From positions 1-41,819 of the forward strand of contig NZ_LQPJ01000007.1 in assembly GCF_002101785.1 (NCBI RefSeq): DNA of 41,819 nucleotides. Direction: 5' to 3'. The DNA comes from Mycobacterium palustre. GTDB lineage: Bacteria > Actinomycetota > Actinomycetes > Mycobacteriales > Mycobacteriaceae. Of the stretch, positions 25,994-35,115 are shown piece by piece (position 1 is the first letter of the stretch; each line of letters starts with the position of its first letter). The position numbers and the translations under genes are program-made. The notes under the pieces were generated by a model. That model was not told the origin of the DNA and ran no database searches. It saw only the letters and a list, made by a program, of their open reading frames with translations.

Positions 25994-27172
25994 CTATCCG
26001 CACCCGAACCGCACCGGCATTCGCTTCACGCCGGGCACCATCGTGGCACGCATCCGATCCACTTCGCCGACCAACTCTAGATTCGGGAAGCGCCGCAGCA
26101 ACTCGTCGAACATGACCGACGCCTCCAGGCGCGCCAATTGCGCACCGACGCAAGAATGTTCGCCGCACCCGAACGCGATGTGGGGGTTCGGATGGCGGAT
26201 CACCTTGAACTCCTCGGCGTCGGCGCCGAAGATGTCCTCGTCGCGGTTGGCCGACCCGTAGAGCATCACAACCGTGTCGCCTTCGGCGATGCGCTGTCCC
26301 CGTATCTCGACGTCGGTCACCGCGGTGCGGGCCATGTGCACCACTGGGCTGTTCCACCGCAGCATCTCTTCGACGGCGCGCGGGATCAGCGACCGGTCCT
26401 CGATGAGCAGGCGGCATTGGTCGGGGTGGGCGATCAGCGCGAGGGTGCCCAGCGCGATGAGGTTGCGGGTGGTTTCGTTGCCGGCGACCAGTAGCAAGAA
26501 GGCGAAGTTGAGCAGGTCCTCATCGGTCAGGCGGATGCCGTCGATCTCGGCGCCGGCCAGCACCGACAGCAGGTCGTCGCGGGGCTCGGCGCGCCGCGCC
26601 GCGATCAGCTTCTGGAAATACTCGAACAACTGGCCCATGGCCACCAACGGGTCCAGTTCGATCTCGGGGTCCGCGGTCCCGGTGGCCGCGTCCGACCACG
26701 CCCGGAATTGCTCCCAGTCGTCCGGCGGCGCCCCGATCAGCTCGGCGATCATCCGGGTGGGCAGCGGCGCGGCGATCTCTTCGGCGAACTCGTGAACCGA
26801 GTCGGGTTCGATCGCGTCGAGGATTTCACTGACGATCTCGCGAACCTTAGGCTCCAGCAAGGAAACTCGCCGCCGGGTGAATCCGGAGTTGATCAGCTTG
26901 CGCAGCTGCCGGTGCCGGGGCGGGTCGGTGAAGATCAGGTTGCCCGGCTGCACCGCGTTCGGGATCGCCGGGTCCGGAATGTTGATGCCTTCGGTCGAGG
27001 TGAACGTCGCGGGATTGCTCGATACGTAGCGGATGTCTTCGTACTTCAGCAGCGCCCAGAAGTGGGTGACGTCGTTCCAGCAGACCGGGGAGGTGGCGCG
27101 CAGTTCGCGATACGCCGGGTATGGGTCGCCGGCGTAGAAGTCGGGGGAGTGCAGCGGAAAGGTGGTCTGCAC
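25994..27172 (-). CDS. Cytochrome P450
   Basis: A 392-aa soluble bacterial P450. The heme-binding loop is FGCGEHSCVGAQ with proximal Cys341. The I-helix oxygen-activation motif is VAGNETTRN, and the K-helix ExxR occurs in EEMLRW. Overall pattern (FTDPPRHRQLRKLINSGFT, HMARTAVTDVEIRGQ) recalls CYP125/142-like mycobacterial enzymes that hydroxylate sterol side chains, but the subfamily cannot be fixed by eye. GTG 27172 has GGGAGG upstream. It is the first gene of the six-gene operon and would start breakdown by hydroxylating the substrate. Electron donors are not in the operon; fdxC is about 19 kb away. Confidence 0.95.
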   Translation of the reverse strand: MQTTFPLHSPDFYAGDPYPAYRELRATSPVCWNDVTHFWALLKYEDIRYVSSNPATFTSTEGINIPDPAIPNAVQPGNLIFTDPPRHRQLRKLINSGFTRRRVSLLEPKVREIVSEILDAIEPDSVHEFAEEIAAPLPTRMIAELIGAPPDDWEQFRAWSDAATGTADPEIELDPLVAMGQLFEYFQKLIAARRAEPRDDLLSVLAGAEIDGIRLTDEDLLNFAFLLLVAGNETTRNLIALGTLALIAHPDQCRLLIEDRSLIPRAVEEMLRWNSPVVHMARTAVTDVEIRGQRIAEGDTVVMLYGSANRDEDIFGADAEEFKVIRHPNPHIAFGCGEHSCVGAQLARLEASVMFDELLRRFPNLELVGEVDRMRATMVPGVKRMPVRFGCG

Positions 27173-27210
27173 GGCGTGCCTCCCTCAACGGACCCCGAAG
27201 GTCGAAATCC

Positions 27211-27231
27211 GACACATTGGGCCAATGTGTC
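27211..27231. promoter_or_regulatory. Perfect 21-bp palindrome, probable TetR operator
   Basis: Arms GACACATTGG (27211-27220) and CCAATGTGTC (27222-27231) are exact reverse complements around a single G. It lies between the divergent P450 operon (start codon 39 bp away) and the aldehyde dehydrogenase gene (153 bp away). Size and symmetry fit a TetR dimer site. The TetR encoded at the end of the P450 operon is the obvious candidate binder. Confidence 0.75.
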
Positions 27232-27384
27232 CGCGCCGTTGTGTCTACCCTGGCGCGACCGCCGGTGTCAATAGACCGTCAAAGCCGCGAAATTGGGTCA
27301 GTTTCGGCATGCTGACGATTGACGCACCGACGCCACGGGTGAACACTGAGCCTCAAGATGACCGACCTTCGGGTGAGGACGCAC

Positions 27385-28854
27385 ATGGCCGAGAAACCAC
27401 CTCCGGGACCGCTTGTCGACGCCTATCAGCTCTATATCGACGGCCGTTGGGTGGAACCGGAGGGCGGCCGCTACGACGACGTCGACCCGGCCACCGAGCA
27501 GACCATCGGCACCGCGCCCGACGCGAGCGTCGCGCAAGTCAGCGACGCGATCGCGGCCGCGCGCCGCGCCTTCGACGGCGGGGCGTGGGGGACCACGAGC
27601 CCCGAGGGGCGGGCCCGGTGCCTCAACCAGCTCGGCGAGGCGCTGGTCAAGCACGCCGACGAGTTCTGCGCGCTGTCGCAGGCCGAGTGGGGCTGCGTCG
27701 CCAACGAACGCGTGATGCAGATCGACGGTGCCGGATACATGTCCATGCACGCCGCCCAGCTCGCCACCGAGCTGACCGACGAGCCGGTCACCGGGATAGG
27801 CGCGGGAACGACGCTGCTGCGGCGCGAGCCGCTGGGCGTCGTATCGATCCTGACGCCGTGGAACTTCCCGCACTGCCTCAACGTCATGAAGGTGAATAAC
27901 GCTCTGGCGGCGGGCAATACGGTCGTGCTCAAGCCCTCGCCGCTGACGCCGCTGGCCGGGCTCGCGCTCGCGCGCCTCATCGACGAGGAGACCGACATCC
28001 CGCCCGGCGTGGTCAACGTCGTGACGCCGTCGGGGATCGAGGGCGCCCGGCTGCTCACCACCGACCCCCGCGTCGACATGATCAGCTTCACCGGCAGCTC
28101 GGCCGTCGGCTGCGAGGTGATGCGCGCCGCCGGCGACGCGATGAAGCGCCTGCTGCTCGAGTGCGGCGGGAAGTCGGCCAGCATCGTCCTCGACGATGCG
28201 CAGCTGACCGACGACACGCTGCGGCAGATGCTGTTCGACGGCTGTTCGCTGCACGCGGGGCAGGCCTGCATCCTGCACAGCCGGCTGCTGCTGCCCGACG
28301 CGCTGCACGACGACGTCGTCGACCGGCTCGTCGCCCTGGCCCGCGACATCAAGGTGGGCGACCCCAGGGACCCCGAGGCCCAGATGGGCCCCCTGATCAG
28401 CGCGGCGCAGCGGGACCGCGTCCAAGCGCACGTCGACGGCGCGGTCAACGACGGGGCCAAGCTGGCCACCGGCGGCGGTCGCCCGGCCGGCCGCGACGTC
28501 GGCTACTACTTCGAGCCGACGATCCTCACCGACGTCGACCCCGATTCCGCGGTCGCCCAGGAAGAGGTGTTCGGGCCGGTGCTGTCGGTGCTGCGCTACC
28601 GCGACGATGACGACGCCGTCGCGATCGCCAACAACTCTCGCTACGGGCTGTCCGGCGCAGTGTGGGGCGCCGACGTGGACCGGGCCGTCGGCGTGGCCCG
28701 CCGGATCCGCACCGGCCAGGTCGCGGTCAACGGCGTCGGTCCCGGCGACGCACCGTTCGGCGGCTTCAAGCTGAGTGGGTTCGGCCGGGAGAGCGGCGGG
28801 ATCACCGGGCTGCATCAGTACATGGAGGTCAAGGCCATCGGGGTCCCCGCCTGA
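27385..28854 (+). CDS. Aldehyde dehydrogenase family protein
   Basis: A 489-aa NAD(P)-dependent aldehyde dehydrogenase. Cofactor motif TPWNFPHCLNVMKVNNALAA, GSSAVG, the general-base glutamate in LLECGGKSA and the nucleophile Cys295 in HAGQACILHS are all present. The end has the usual PFGGFKLSGFGRE. ATG 27385 has GAGG about 7 nt upstream and is preferred over ATG 27358. It is divergent from the P450 operon and shares the palindromic operator region. It may oxidise the aldehyde from P450 or aldolase action (retro-aldol cleavage releases propionyl-CoA plus a carbonyl), but the substrate is unknown. Confidence 0.92.
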   Translation: MAEKPPPGPLVDAYQLYIDGRWVEPEGGRYDDVDPATEQTIGTAPDASVAQVSDAIAAARRAFDGGAWGTTSPEGRARCLNQLGEALVKHADEFCALSQAEWGCVANERVMQIDGAGYMSMHAAQLATELTDEPVTGIGAGTTLLRREPLGVVSILTPWNFPHCLNVMKVNNALAAGNTVVLKPSPLTPLAGLALARLIDEETDIPPGVVNVVTPSGIEGARLLTTDPRVDMISFTGSSAVGCEVMRAAGDAMKRLLLECGGKSASIVLDDAQLTDDTLRQMLFDGCSLHAGQACILHSRLLLPDALHDDVVDRLVALARDIKVGDPRDPEAQMGPLISAAQRDRVQAHVDGAVNDGAKLATGGGRPAGRDVGYYFEPTILTDVDPDSAVAQEEVFGPVLSVLRYRDDDDAVAIANNSRYGLSGAVWGADVDRAVGVARRIRTGQVAVNGVGPGDAPFGGFKLSGFGRESGGITGLHQYMEVKAIGVPA

Positions 28855-28908
28855 CCGGTGAGCCTGTGAGGCTTTTGTCAACTGCTCGTCACATGCGAAG
28901 CTGCTGGC

Positions 28909-29817
28909 ATGGCCATCCAGATCGCCCGCCCGAAGCTCGAAGGGAACGTCGCCGTCGGGCAGGACCGCCAGATCGGGTTCGCCGAGTTCGGCGACCCCCA
29001 GGGGCGGGCGATGTTCTGGCTGCACGGGACGCCCGGCGCCCGCCGTCAGATCCCGACCGAGGCCCGCGTCTACGCCGAACAGAACCGCATCCGGCTCATC
29101 GGCCTCGACCGGCCGGGCATCGGCTCCTCGACGCCGCATCGCTACGAGAACATTCGGGCGTTCGGCGAGGACCTGCGGACCATCGCCGACACGCTGGGCA
29201 TCGACAAGATGGCCGTCATCGGCCTGTCGGGCGGTGGTCCGTACGCGCTCGCGTCGGCGGCGGTCCTGCCCGATCGCGTGGTGGCCGTCGGTGTGCTCGG
29301 GGGCGTCGCGCCGTTCCTCGGTGGCGAGGGCGTCACCAGCGGCCTGATGAACCTGGGCAAGCGGGTGGCGCCGCTGCTGAGAATCGGCGGTGACCCGCTG
29401 CGGATCGGCGCGAGCCTGGTGGTCCGGATGATCCGCCCGGTCGCGAATCCCGCGCTGTATCTGTACGCCGCGATATCGCCTGAGGGCGACCGGCGCCTGC
29501 TCACCCGGCCGGAGTTCGGCGCCATGTTCCTCGACGACCTGCTCAACGGCAGCCGCAAGCAACTGGCGGCGCCCTTCAACGACATCATCCTGTTCACCCG
29601 CGACTGGGGGTTTCGCCTCGACGAGGTCAAGGTCCCGGTCCGCTGGTGGCACGGCGACAGCGACCACATCGTCCCGTTCTCCCACGGCGAGCACGTCGTG
29701 TCCCTGCTGCCCGACGCCGAGCTGATCGTGCTGCCCGGCGAGAGTCATCTGGGCGGGCTGGGCCGCGGCGAGGAGATCCTGTCCACGCTGACCAAAATCT
29801 GGGACGAGCAGGGCTGA
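28909..29817 (+). CDS. Alpha/beta hydrolase (Rv1192-like)
   Basis: A 302-aa alpha/beta-fold hydrolase. The oxyanion hole motif is FWLHGTPGARR, the nucleophile elbow GLSGGGP holds the catalytic Ser, and a late WWHGDSDHIVPF and GESHLG hold the expected Asp and His. The substrate is unknown. ATG 28909 starts 54 nt after the aldehyde dehydrogenase gene. It lies just before fadD36, as Rv1192 does in M. tuberculosis, so it is probably backbone, marking the end of the accessory block. Confidence 0.9.
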   Translation: MAIQIARPKLEGNVAVGQDRQIGFAEFGDPQGRAMFWLHGTPGARRQIPTEARVYAEQNRIRLIGLDRPGIGSSTPHRYENIRAFGEDLRTIADTLGIDKMAVIGLSGGGPYALASAAVLPDRVVAVGVLGGVAPFLGGEGVTSGLMNLGKRVAPLLRIGGDPLRIGASLVVRMIRPVANPALYLYAAISPEGDRRLLTRPEFGAMFLDDLLNGSRKQLAAPFNDIILFTRDWGFRLDEVKVPVRWWHGDSDHIVPFSHGEHVVSLLPDAELIVLPGESHLGGLGRGEEILSTLTKIWDEQG

Positions 29818-29843
29818 CCGGCGGTCGTCGAACCGCCCGCGGG

Positions 29844-29849
29844 TAGCCT
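29844..29849 (+). promoter_or_regulatory. -10-like hexamer of fadD36, leaderless spacing
   Basis: TAGCCT ends 6 nt before the fadD36 GTG at 29856, and no Shine-Dalgarno sequence is present, consistent with a transcript starting at the GTG. Confidence 0.45.
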
Positions 29850-29855
29850 GCATTC

Positions 29856-31277
29856 GTGCTGCTGGCATCCCTGAATCCCTCTGCCGTCACCACCACCGAC
29901 ATTGCGGACGCGGTCAGAATCGACGGCGCCACGCTGAGCCGCAGCGACCTGGTCGGCGCCGCGACGTCGGTGGCCGAGCGCGTCGCCGGCGCCAGCCGCG
30001 TCGCGGTGCTGGCCAAGCCGACCGCCTCGACCGTGCTGGCGATCACCGGTTGCCTGATCGCCGGTGTCCCCTTCGTCCCGGTCCCCTCGGACGTCGGGGC
30101 GTCCGAGCGCCGGCACATGCTCACCGACTCCGGGGCCGAAGCCTGGCTGGCGCCGGAACCGGACGAGCCGGAAGGCTTGCCGCACATACCCGTTCGCTTG
30201 CATGCCCGCTCCTGGCACCGGTATCCCGAGCCGTCGCCCGACGCCACCGCGATGGTCATCTACACCTCGGGCACCACCGGGCTGCCCAAGGGCGTGCTGC
30301 TGAGCCGCCGGGCGATCGCCGCCGACCTGGACGCGCTGGCCGAGGCGTGGCAGTGGACGGCCGACGACGTGCTGGTGCACGGCCTGCCGCTGTTTCACGT
30401 GCACGGGCTGGTGCTGGGCCTGCTTGGGTCGCTGCGCATCGGAAACCGCTTCGTGCACACGGGAAGACCGACGCCGGCCGGCTACGCCGCGGCGCGTGAG
30501 GAGGCCGGCGGCACGCTGTTTTTCGGGGTGCCCACGGTGTGGTCGCGGGTGGTGGCCGACGAGTCGGCGGCATCGGCGCTGCGGCCGGCGCGGCTGTTGG
30601 TGTCGGGCAGCGCCCCGCTGCCGGTCCCGGTGTTCGACGGGCTGTCCCGGCTCACCGGGCACCAGCCGATCGAACGCTACGGCGCCTCGGAATCGCTGAT
30701 CACGATTTCCACCCGGGCCGACGGCGAGCGGCGCGCGGGCTGGGTGGGCCTGCCGGTCGCCGGCGTGGAAACCCGGCTGCTCGACGACAACGACAACCCG
30801 GTGCCGGCCGACGGGGAAACCGTTGGGCGCCTTCATGTTCGCGGCCCGACGATGTTCGACGGCTACCTGAATCGGCCCGAGGCCACCGCCGAGGTCTTCG
30901 ACGCCGACGGCTGGTATCACACCGGCGACGTCGCCGTCATCGACGACGGCGGCATGCACCGCATCGTCGGGCGCGAGTCGGTCGACCTCATCAAGTCCGG
31001 CGGATACCGCGTCGGGGCGGGCGAAATCGAGACGTCGCTGCTCGGCCACCCCGGCGTGCGGGAGGCCGCGGTCGTCGGGCTGCCCGACGAGGACCTGGGC
31101 CAGCGCATCGTCGCGTTCGTCGTCGGCTCCCCGCAGCTGCAGGCCGACGAGCTGATCAACCATGTGGCCCAGGAGCTGTCCATCCACAAGCGGCCGCGGG
31201 AGGTGCGGATGGTCGACGCGCTGCCGCGCAACGCCATGGGCAAGGTGCTCAAGAAGCAGCTGCTCTCCGAGGGCTGA
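29856..31277 (+). CDS. fadD36: Fatty-acid-CoA ligase FadD36
   Basis: A 473-aa adenylate-forming enzyme that activates a carboxylic acid with ATP and joins it to CoA. The AMP-binding motif is MVIYTSGTTGLPKGVLLS. Later come ERYGASES, GWYHTGDVAVID and the hinge/C-terminal lysine region RNAMGKVLKKQL. It is shorter than most FadD enzymes, and its 473 residues match FadD36 as I recall it. GTG 29856 is the start. A hairpin follows the stop codon. In M. tuberculosis PE13, PPE18 and esxKL come next; here the transporter gene comes next. Confidence 0.92.
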   Translation: MLLASLNPSAVTTTDIADAVRIDGATLSRSDLVGAATSVAERVAGASRVAVLAKPTASTVLAITGCLIAGVPFVPVPSDVGASERRHMLTDSGAEAWLAPEPDEPEGLPHIPVRLHARSWHRYPEPSPDATAMVIYTSGTTGLPKGVLLSRRAIAADLDALAEAWQWTADDVLVHGLPLFHVHGLVLGLLGSLRIGNRFVHTGRPTPAGYAAAREEAGGTLFFGVPTVWSRVVADESAASALRPARLLVSGSAPLPVPVFDGLSRLTGHQPIERYGASESLITISTRADGERRAGWVGLPVAGVETRLLDDNDNPVPADGETVGRLHVRGPTMFDGYLNRPEATAEVFDADGWYHTGDVAVIDDGGMHRIVGRESVDLIKSGGYRVGAGEIETSLLGHPGVREAAVVGLPDEDLGQRIVAFVVGSPQLQADELINHVAQELSIHKRPREVRMVDALPRNAMGKVLKKQLLSEG

Positions 31278-31288
31278 GCTTTCGGTCG

Positions 31289-31320
31289 AAGGGCCGCCGC
31301 CGGGAACCGTCGCGGCCCTT
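31289..31320. terminator. Hairpin terminator after fadD36
   Basis: AAGGGCCGC (31289-31297) and GCGGCCCTT (31312-31320) are perfect 9-bp reverse complements with a 14-nt loop, starting 12 nt after the fadD36 stop. No U tract follows. Confidence 0.65.
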
Positions 31321-31424
31321 AGGCGACACGCAGGATTTTGTCAGGTTCTCCGTCGAGCGAGACCGCGAAGCTTCACCTACCGTCGTACAGATGAGTAGAC
31401 GTAACCGAGCACTCGGCGGCCCCC

Positions 31425-32768
31425 ATGGGTGAGCCCGGCCGCCCGGCCGGCGCGACGGTCCTCGCTCGCCCCGCCGCCACGCCGATGCGCCGGGTGGCGG
31501 CCGCCTGCCTGGTCGGCTCCGCCATCGAGTACTACGACTTCCTCATCTACGGCACGGCCGCGGCGCTGGTGTTCCCGACGGTGTTCTTCCCGCACCTGAG
31601 CCCCACCGTCGCGATGATCGCGTCGATGGGCACGTTCGCGACGGCGTTTCTGTCCCGGCCGCTCGGCGCGGCCGTGTTCGGCTACTTCGGCGACCGGCTG
31701 GGCCGCAAGAAGACCCTGATCGCCACGCTGTCGATCATGGCCGTGTCCACGGTGTCGGTCGGCCTGGTGCCCAGCACGGCGGCCATCGGCGCGGCGGCGC
31801 CGCTGACCCTGATGGCGCTGCGGCTGCTGCAGGGGTTCGCCGTCGGCGGCGAGTGGGCGGGGTCGGCGCTGCTGAGCGCCGAATACGCGCCGGCGGGCAA
31901 GCGCGGCCGCTACGGCATGTTCACCCTGCTGGGCGGCGGTACCGCGGGGGTGCTGTCCAGCCTGACGTTCCTGGGCGTCAACGTCAGCATCGGTGAGCAC
32001 AGCCCCGCGTTCATGCAGTGGGGATGGCGGCTGCCGTTTTTGATCAGCGCGGCGCTGATCGGCATCGCCCTCTACGTGCGGCTCAACATCGACGAGACCC
32101 CGGTGTTCGTCGAGGAGAAGGCGCGAAACCTGGTGCCCAAGGCGCCGCTGCGGGAGTTGCTGCGGCTGCAGCGCCGCGAAATCGTGCTGGCCGGCGGCAG
32201 CATCCTGGGCGGCCTGGGGTTTGCCTACATGGGCAACACGTATCTGGCCATGTACGCCAATGCGCACCTGGGCTATTCGCGAACCTTCATCTGGTCCGTC
32301 GGGGTGCTCGCCGGGTTGGTGAGCATCACGTCGGTCTCGCTGTCGGCCACGCTGTGCGACCGGGTCGGGCGTCGCCGCCTGATGCTGATCGGGTGGTCGG
32401 GCTGCCTGCCCTGGGCGTTCGTGGTGATGCCGCTGCTGGACACCGGCAACCGGGTCTGCTACGTCATCGCGATCCTGGGCATGTGCGCGATCGCGGGGAT
32501 CGGGTCCGGCCCGACCGGGGCGTTCATTCCGGAGTTGTTCGCCACCCGCTACCGCTACAGCGGTTCGGCCCTGGCGATCAACCTGGCGGGCGTGGTGGGC
32601 GGCGCCCTGCCGCCGCTGCTCGCCGGGACGCTGCTGGCCACCTACGGGAGCTGGGCGATCGGCCTCATGCTGGGTGCCCTCATGTTGACCGGCCTGGTGT
32701 GCACCTACCTGCTGCCGGAAACCAACGGCACGACGCTCGGATCGGGCGCAAAGGACGCGACCCGCTAG
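31425..32768 (+). CDS. MFS transporter, metabolite:H+ symporter (MHS) family (Rv1200-like)
   Basis: A 447-aa, twelve-helix major facilitator protein. MHS family signatures are [14 protein letters not shown] in helix 1, the loop 2-3 motif [13 protein letters not shown], and [17 protein letters not shown]. These transporters bring in carboxylates, sugars or osmolytes with protons; the substrate here is unknown. ATG 31425 and ATG 31485 (before [10 protein letters not shown]) are both possible starts. The stop codon overlaps the dapD stop on the other strand (CTAG). Confidence 0.9.
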   Translation: MGEPGRPAGATVLARPAATPMRRVAAACLVGSAIEYYDFLIYGTAAALVFPTVFFPHLSPTVAMIASMGTFATAFLSRPLGAAVFGYFGDRLGRKKTLIATLSIMAVSTVSVGLVPSTAAIGAAAPLTLMALRLLQGFAVGGEWAGSALLSAEYAPAGKRGRYGMFTLLGGGTAGVLSSLTFLGVNVSIGEHSPAFMQWGWRLPFLISAALIGIALYVRLNIDETPVFVEEKARNLVPKAPLRELLRLQRREIVLAGGSILGGLGFAYMGNTYLAMYANAHLGYSRTFIWSVGVLAGLVSITSVSLSATLCDRVGRRRLMLIGWSGCLPWAFVVMPLLDTGNRVCYVIAILGMCAIAGIGSGPTGAFIPELFATRYRYSGSALAINLAGVVGGALPPLLAGTLLATYGSWAIGLMLGALMLTGLVCTYLLPETNGTTLGSGAKDATR

Positions 32769-33709
32769 TTGGCGTGCAGGTCCTCGTTGAGGGCGATGCC
32801 CTGGCCGTCGCGGGCCACCACCTCGACCGCGCCGGTCACCGAGTTGCGCCGGAACAGCAGGTTGTTCGCCCCGGACAGCTCGCGGGCCTTGACCGTCTTC
32901 CCGTCGGGGGTGCTGACCTTGGTGCCGGCGGTGACGTACAGCCCGGCCTCGACGACGCAGTCGTCGCCCAGCGAGATGCCCAGCCCGGCGTTGGCGCCGA
33001 GCAGGCAGCGCTTGCCGATCGAGATGACCTCGGTACCGCCCCCGGACAGCGTGCCCATGATCGACGCGCCGCCCCCGACGTCGGAGCCGTCGCCAACCAC
33101 CACGCCGGCCGAGATGCGGCCCTCGACCATCGACGCGCCCAGGGTGCCGGCGTTGTAGTTGACGAAGCCTTCGTGCATGACGGTGGTGCCCGGCGCCAGG
33201 TGGGCGCCCAGCCTGACGCGGTCGGCGTCGGCGATGCGCACCCCGGTGGGCAGCACGTAATCGACCATCCGCGGGAACTTGTCGATGCCGTAGACGGTCA
33301 CCGGCCCGTGCCGGCGCAGCCGCGCCCGGACCGCCTCGAAGCCCTCGATCGCGCAGGGGCCGCGGTTGGTCCACACGACGTTGGTCAACACCCCGAACAA
33401 TCCGCCGGCGTTCAACCCGTGCGGCGCCACGATGCGGTGCGACAGCAGATGCAGCCGCAGGTAGGCGTCGTGGGCGTCGGTGGCCGGGTCGTCGAGCGAG
33501 CCGATGACGGTGCGCACCGCGACGGTCTCGGTGCCGCGGTCGTCGTCGCGGCCGACCAGCGCGGCCAATTCCGGGGGGATGTCCGACAGGGCGAGCCGTG
33601 ACGTTGCGCTGGCGCCGCCCTCGGTCAGCTCCGGGGCCGGGAACCACGTGTCGAGGACCGACCCGTCGAAGGTTAGTGTCGCCAACCCGATGCCCGCAGC
33701 TCCAGTCAC
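32765..33709 (-). CDS. dapD: Tetrahydrodipicolinate N-succinyltransferase DapD
   Basis: DapD succinylates tetrahydrodipicolinate with succinyl-CoA in the lysine/meso-diaminopimelate pathway, essential for peptidoglycan. The protein is about 314 aa. The C-terminal half is a left-handed beta-helix with hexapeptide repeats ([40 protein letters not shown]). The end LNEDLHAN is as in M. tuberculosis DapD. GTG 33709 is the first ordinary start near the expected N-terminus. By comparison with the M. tuberculosis protein, translation might begin three codons earlier at 33718, but that codon is CTG; TTG 33739 is a further alternative. The gene is divergent from dapE. Confidence 0.95.
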   Translation of the reverse strand: MTGAAGIGLATLTFDGSVLDTWFPAPELTEGGASATSRLALSDIPPELAALVGRDDDRGTETVAVRTVIGSLDDPATDAHDAYLRLHLLSHRIVAPHGLNAGGLFGVLTNVVWTNRGPCAIEGFEAVRARLRRHGPVTVYGIDKFPRMVDYVLPTGVRIADADRVRLGAHLAPGTTVMHEGFVNYNAGTLGASMVEGRISAGVVVGDGSDVGGGASIMGTLSGGGTEVISIGKRCLLGANAGLGISLGDDCVVEAGLYVTAGTKVSTPDGKTVKARELSGANNLLFRRNSVTGAVEVVARDGQGIALNEDLHAN

Positions 33710-33752
33710 GGCCGACAGGTTACTTGGGCCTCGCCGCAACAGGCGGACCCAC

Positions 33753-33758
33753 TACCCT
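33753..33758 (+). promoter_or_regulatory. -10-like hexamer of dapE, leaderless spacing
   Basis: TACCCT ends 6 nt before the dapE GTG at 33765. No ribosome binding site is visible, so a leaderless transcript is likely. The dapD and dapE promoters must share the 55-bp gap. Confidence 0.5.
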
Positions 33759-33764
33759 TGGGGC

Positions 33765-34838
33765 GTGCTGGACTTGCGTGGCGACCCGATCGAGCTGACC
33801 GCGGCTCTGGTCGACATCCCCAGCGAATCGCGCGACGAGGCGCGCCTCGCCGACGAGGTGGAGGCCGCGCTGCGCGCCCAGACTCCCCAGGCTTTGGGGT
33901 ACGAGATCGTGCGCAACGGCAACGCGGTGCTGGCCCGCACCCACCGACAGCTGCCGTCGCGGGTGCTGCTGGCCGGGCACCTCGACACCGTCCCGGCGGC
34001 CGATAATCTGCCCAGCCACCGCGAAAACGGCGACCTCTACGGCTGCGGCACCGCCGACATGAAATCCGGGGACGCGGTCTTCCTGCACCTGGCGGCCACC
34101 GTGGCCGACCCGGCCCACGACCTGACCCTGGTGTTCTACGACTGCGAGGAAATCGACGCCGCCGCAAACGGTTTGGGCCGCATCCAGCGCGAGCTGCCGG
34201 ACTGGCTGGCCGCCGACGTGGCGATCCTGGGCGAGCCCACCGCCGGCTACATCGAGGCCGGCTGCCAGGGCACGCTCCGGGTGGTGATCAGCGCGACCGG
34301 CGCCCGCGCCCACTCGGCGCGATCATGGTTGGGCGACAACGCCATTCACAAGCTGGGCGCCGTCCTGGACCGGCTGGCGTCCTACGGCGCGCGCACCGTC
34401 GACATCGACGGGTGTGAATACCGCGAGGGGTTGTCGGCGGTGCGCATCGACGGCGGGGTCGCCGGCAACGTGATCCCCGACGCCGCGTCGGTGACGGTCA
34501 ACTTCCGCTTCGCGCCGGACCGGTCGGTGGACCAGGCGCTGCAACACGTGCGCGACGTCGTCGACGGGCTCGACGTCCGGATCGAGCTGACCGACGCCGC
34601 GGCGGGGGCGTTGCCCGGCCTGTCGCAGCCCGCCGCCAAGGCGCTGGTCGAGGCCGCGGGCGGCCGCGTCCGGGCGAAGTACGGCTGGACCGACGTGGCG
34701 CGGTTCGCCGCGCTGGGCATACCGGCGGTCAACTTCGGGCCCGGCGACCCCAACGTGGCGCACCGCCGCGACGAACGGGTCCCGGTCGCCAACATCACCG
34801 CCGCGGTGGAGCTGCTGCGGGGCTACCTGAGCGCGTAG
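33765..34838 (+). CDS. dapE: Succinyl-diaminopimelate desuccinylase DapE
   Basis: DapE is a dizinc M20-family hydrolase that removes succinate from N-succinyl-LL-diaminopimelate. The 357-aa protein has the metal ligands in GHLDTVP and [11 protein letters not shown], the catalytic [21 protein letters not shown], and a late His in [11 protein letters not shown]. The frame is open upstream to 33480, but that part is antisense to dapD; GTG 33765 gives [20 protein letters not shown], the normal N-terminus. It is paired divergently with dapD, so two steps of the pathway are controlled from one short region. Confidence 0.96.
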   Translation: MLDLRGDPIELTAALVDIPSESRDEARLADEVEAALRAQTPQALGYEIVRNGNAVLARTHRQLPSRVLLAGHLDTVPAADNLPSHRENGDLYGCGTADMKSGDAVFLHLAATVADPAHDLTLVFYDCEEIDAAANGLGRIQRELPDWLAADVAILGEPTAGYIEAGCQGTLRVVISATGARAHSARSWLGDNAIHKLGAVLDRLASYGARTVDIDGCEYREGLSAVRIDGGVAGNVIPDAASVTVNFRFAPDRSVDQALQHVRDVVDGLDVRIELTDAAAGALPGLSQPAAKALVEAAGGRVRAKYGWTDVARFAALGIPAVNFGPGDPNVAHRRDERVPVANITAAVELLRGYLSA

Positions 34839-34865
34839 CTTCCTGTAGCACAACTTGCTCGCTGG

Positions 34866-35114
34866 ATGGTGAAGACTGTCGCCCAGCGGGAATTGCGCAA
34901 CGGGAACGCCAAGGTGATCGAAGCGGTAACGGCGGGTAAGACTTTCGTCGTCATGCGCAATGGCGAGCCGGTTGCGGAGCTGCGCCCGATTCGAGCGGGC
35001 CGCCGTGCTTTCATCTCCCGCGACGAAGTGGCGGCGCTGGCGACGTCCGCCGTGCGCATCGATCACCGACGCTTCCGCGCCGACACTGACGGCTTGATCG
35101 ACCAAGGGCTCTGA
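34866..35114 (+). CDS. Phd/YefM-type antitoxin
   Basis: An 82-aa protein with an N-terminal Phd/YefM fold (TVAQRELRNGNAKVIEAVTA, then VVMRNGEPVAELRPI) that binds DNA as a dimer. Its C-terminal tail would wrap the toxin. The start is ATG 34866, 27 nt after dapE. The partner PIN-domain toxin begins one base after its stop. Such pairs autoregulate; no clear operator palindrome was found in the 27-bp gap. Confidence 0.88.
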   Translation: MVKTVAQRELRNGNAKVIEAVTAGKTFVVMRNGEPVAELRPIRAGRRAFISRDEVAALATSAVRIDHRRFRADTDGLIDQGL

Positions 35115-35115
35115 G

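Noticed and set aside
27298..29868. 856-aa open frame on the minus strand antisense to the aldehyde dehydrogenase and hydrolase genes
   Set aside because: Composition is arginine/alanine/glycine rich and it mirrors codon bias of the real genes; both plus-strand genes have full catalytic motifs.
31377..33647. 756-aa minus-strand frame across the MHS transporter and dapD
   Set aside because: It crosses two real genes on different strands and is low-complexity; typical GC-rich shadow.
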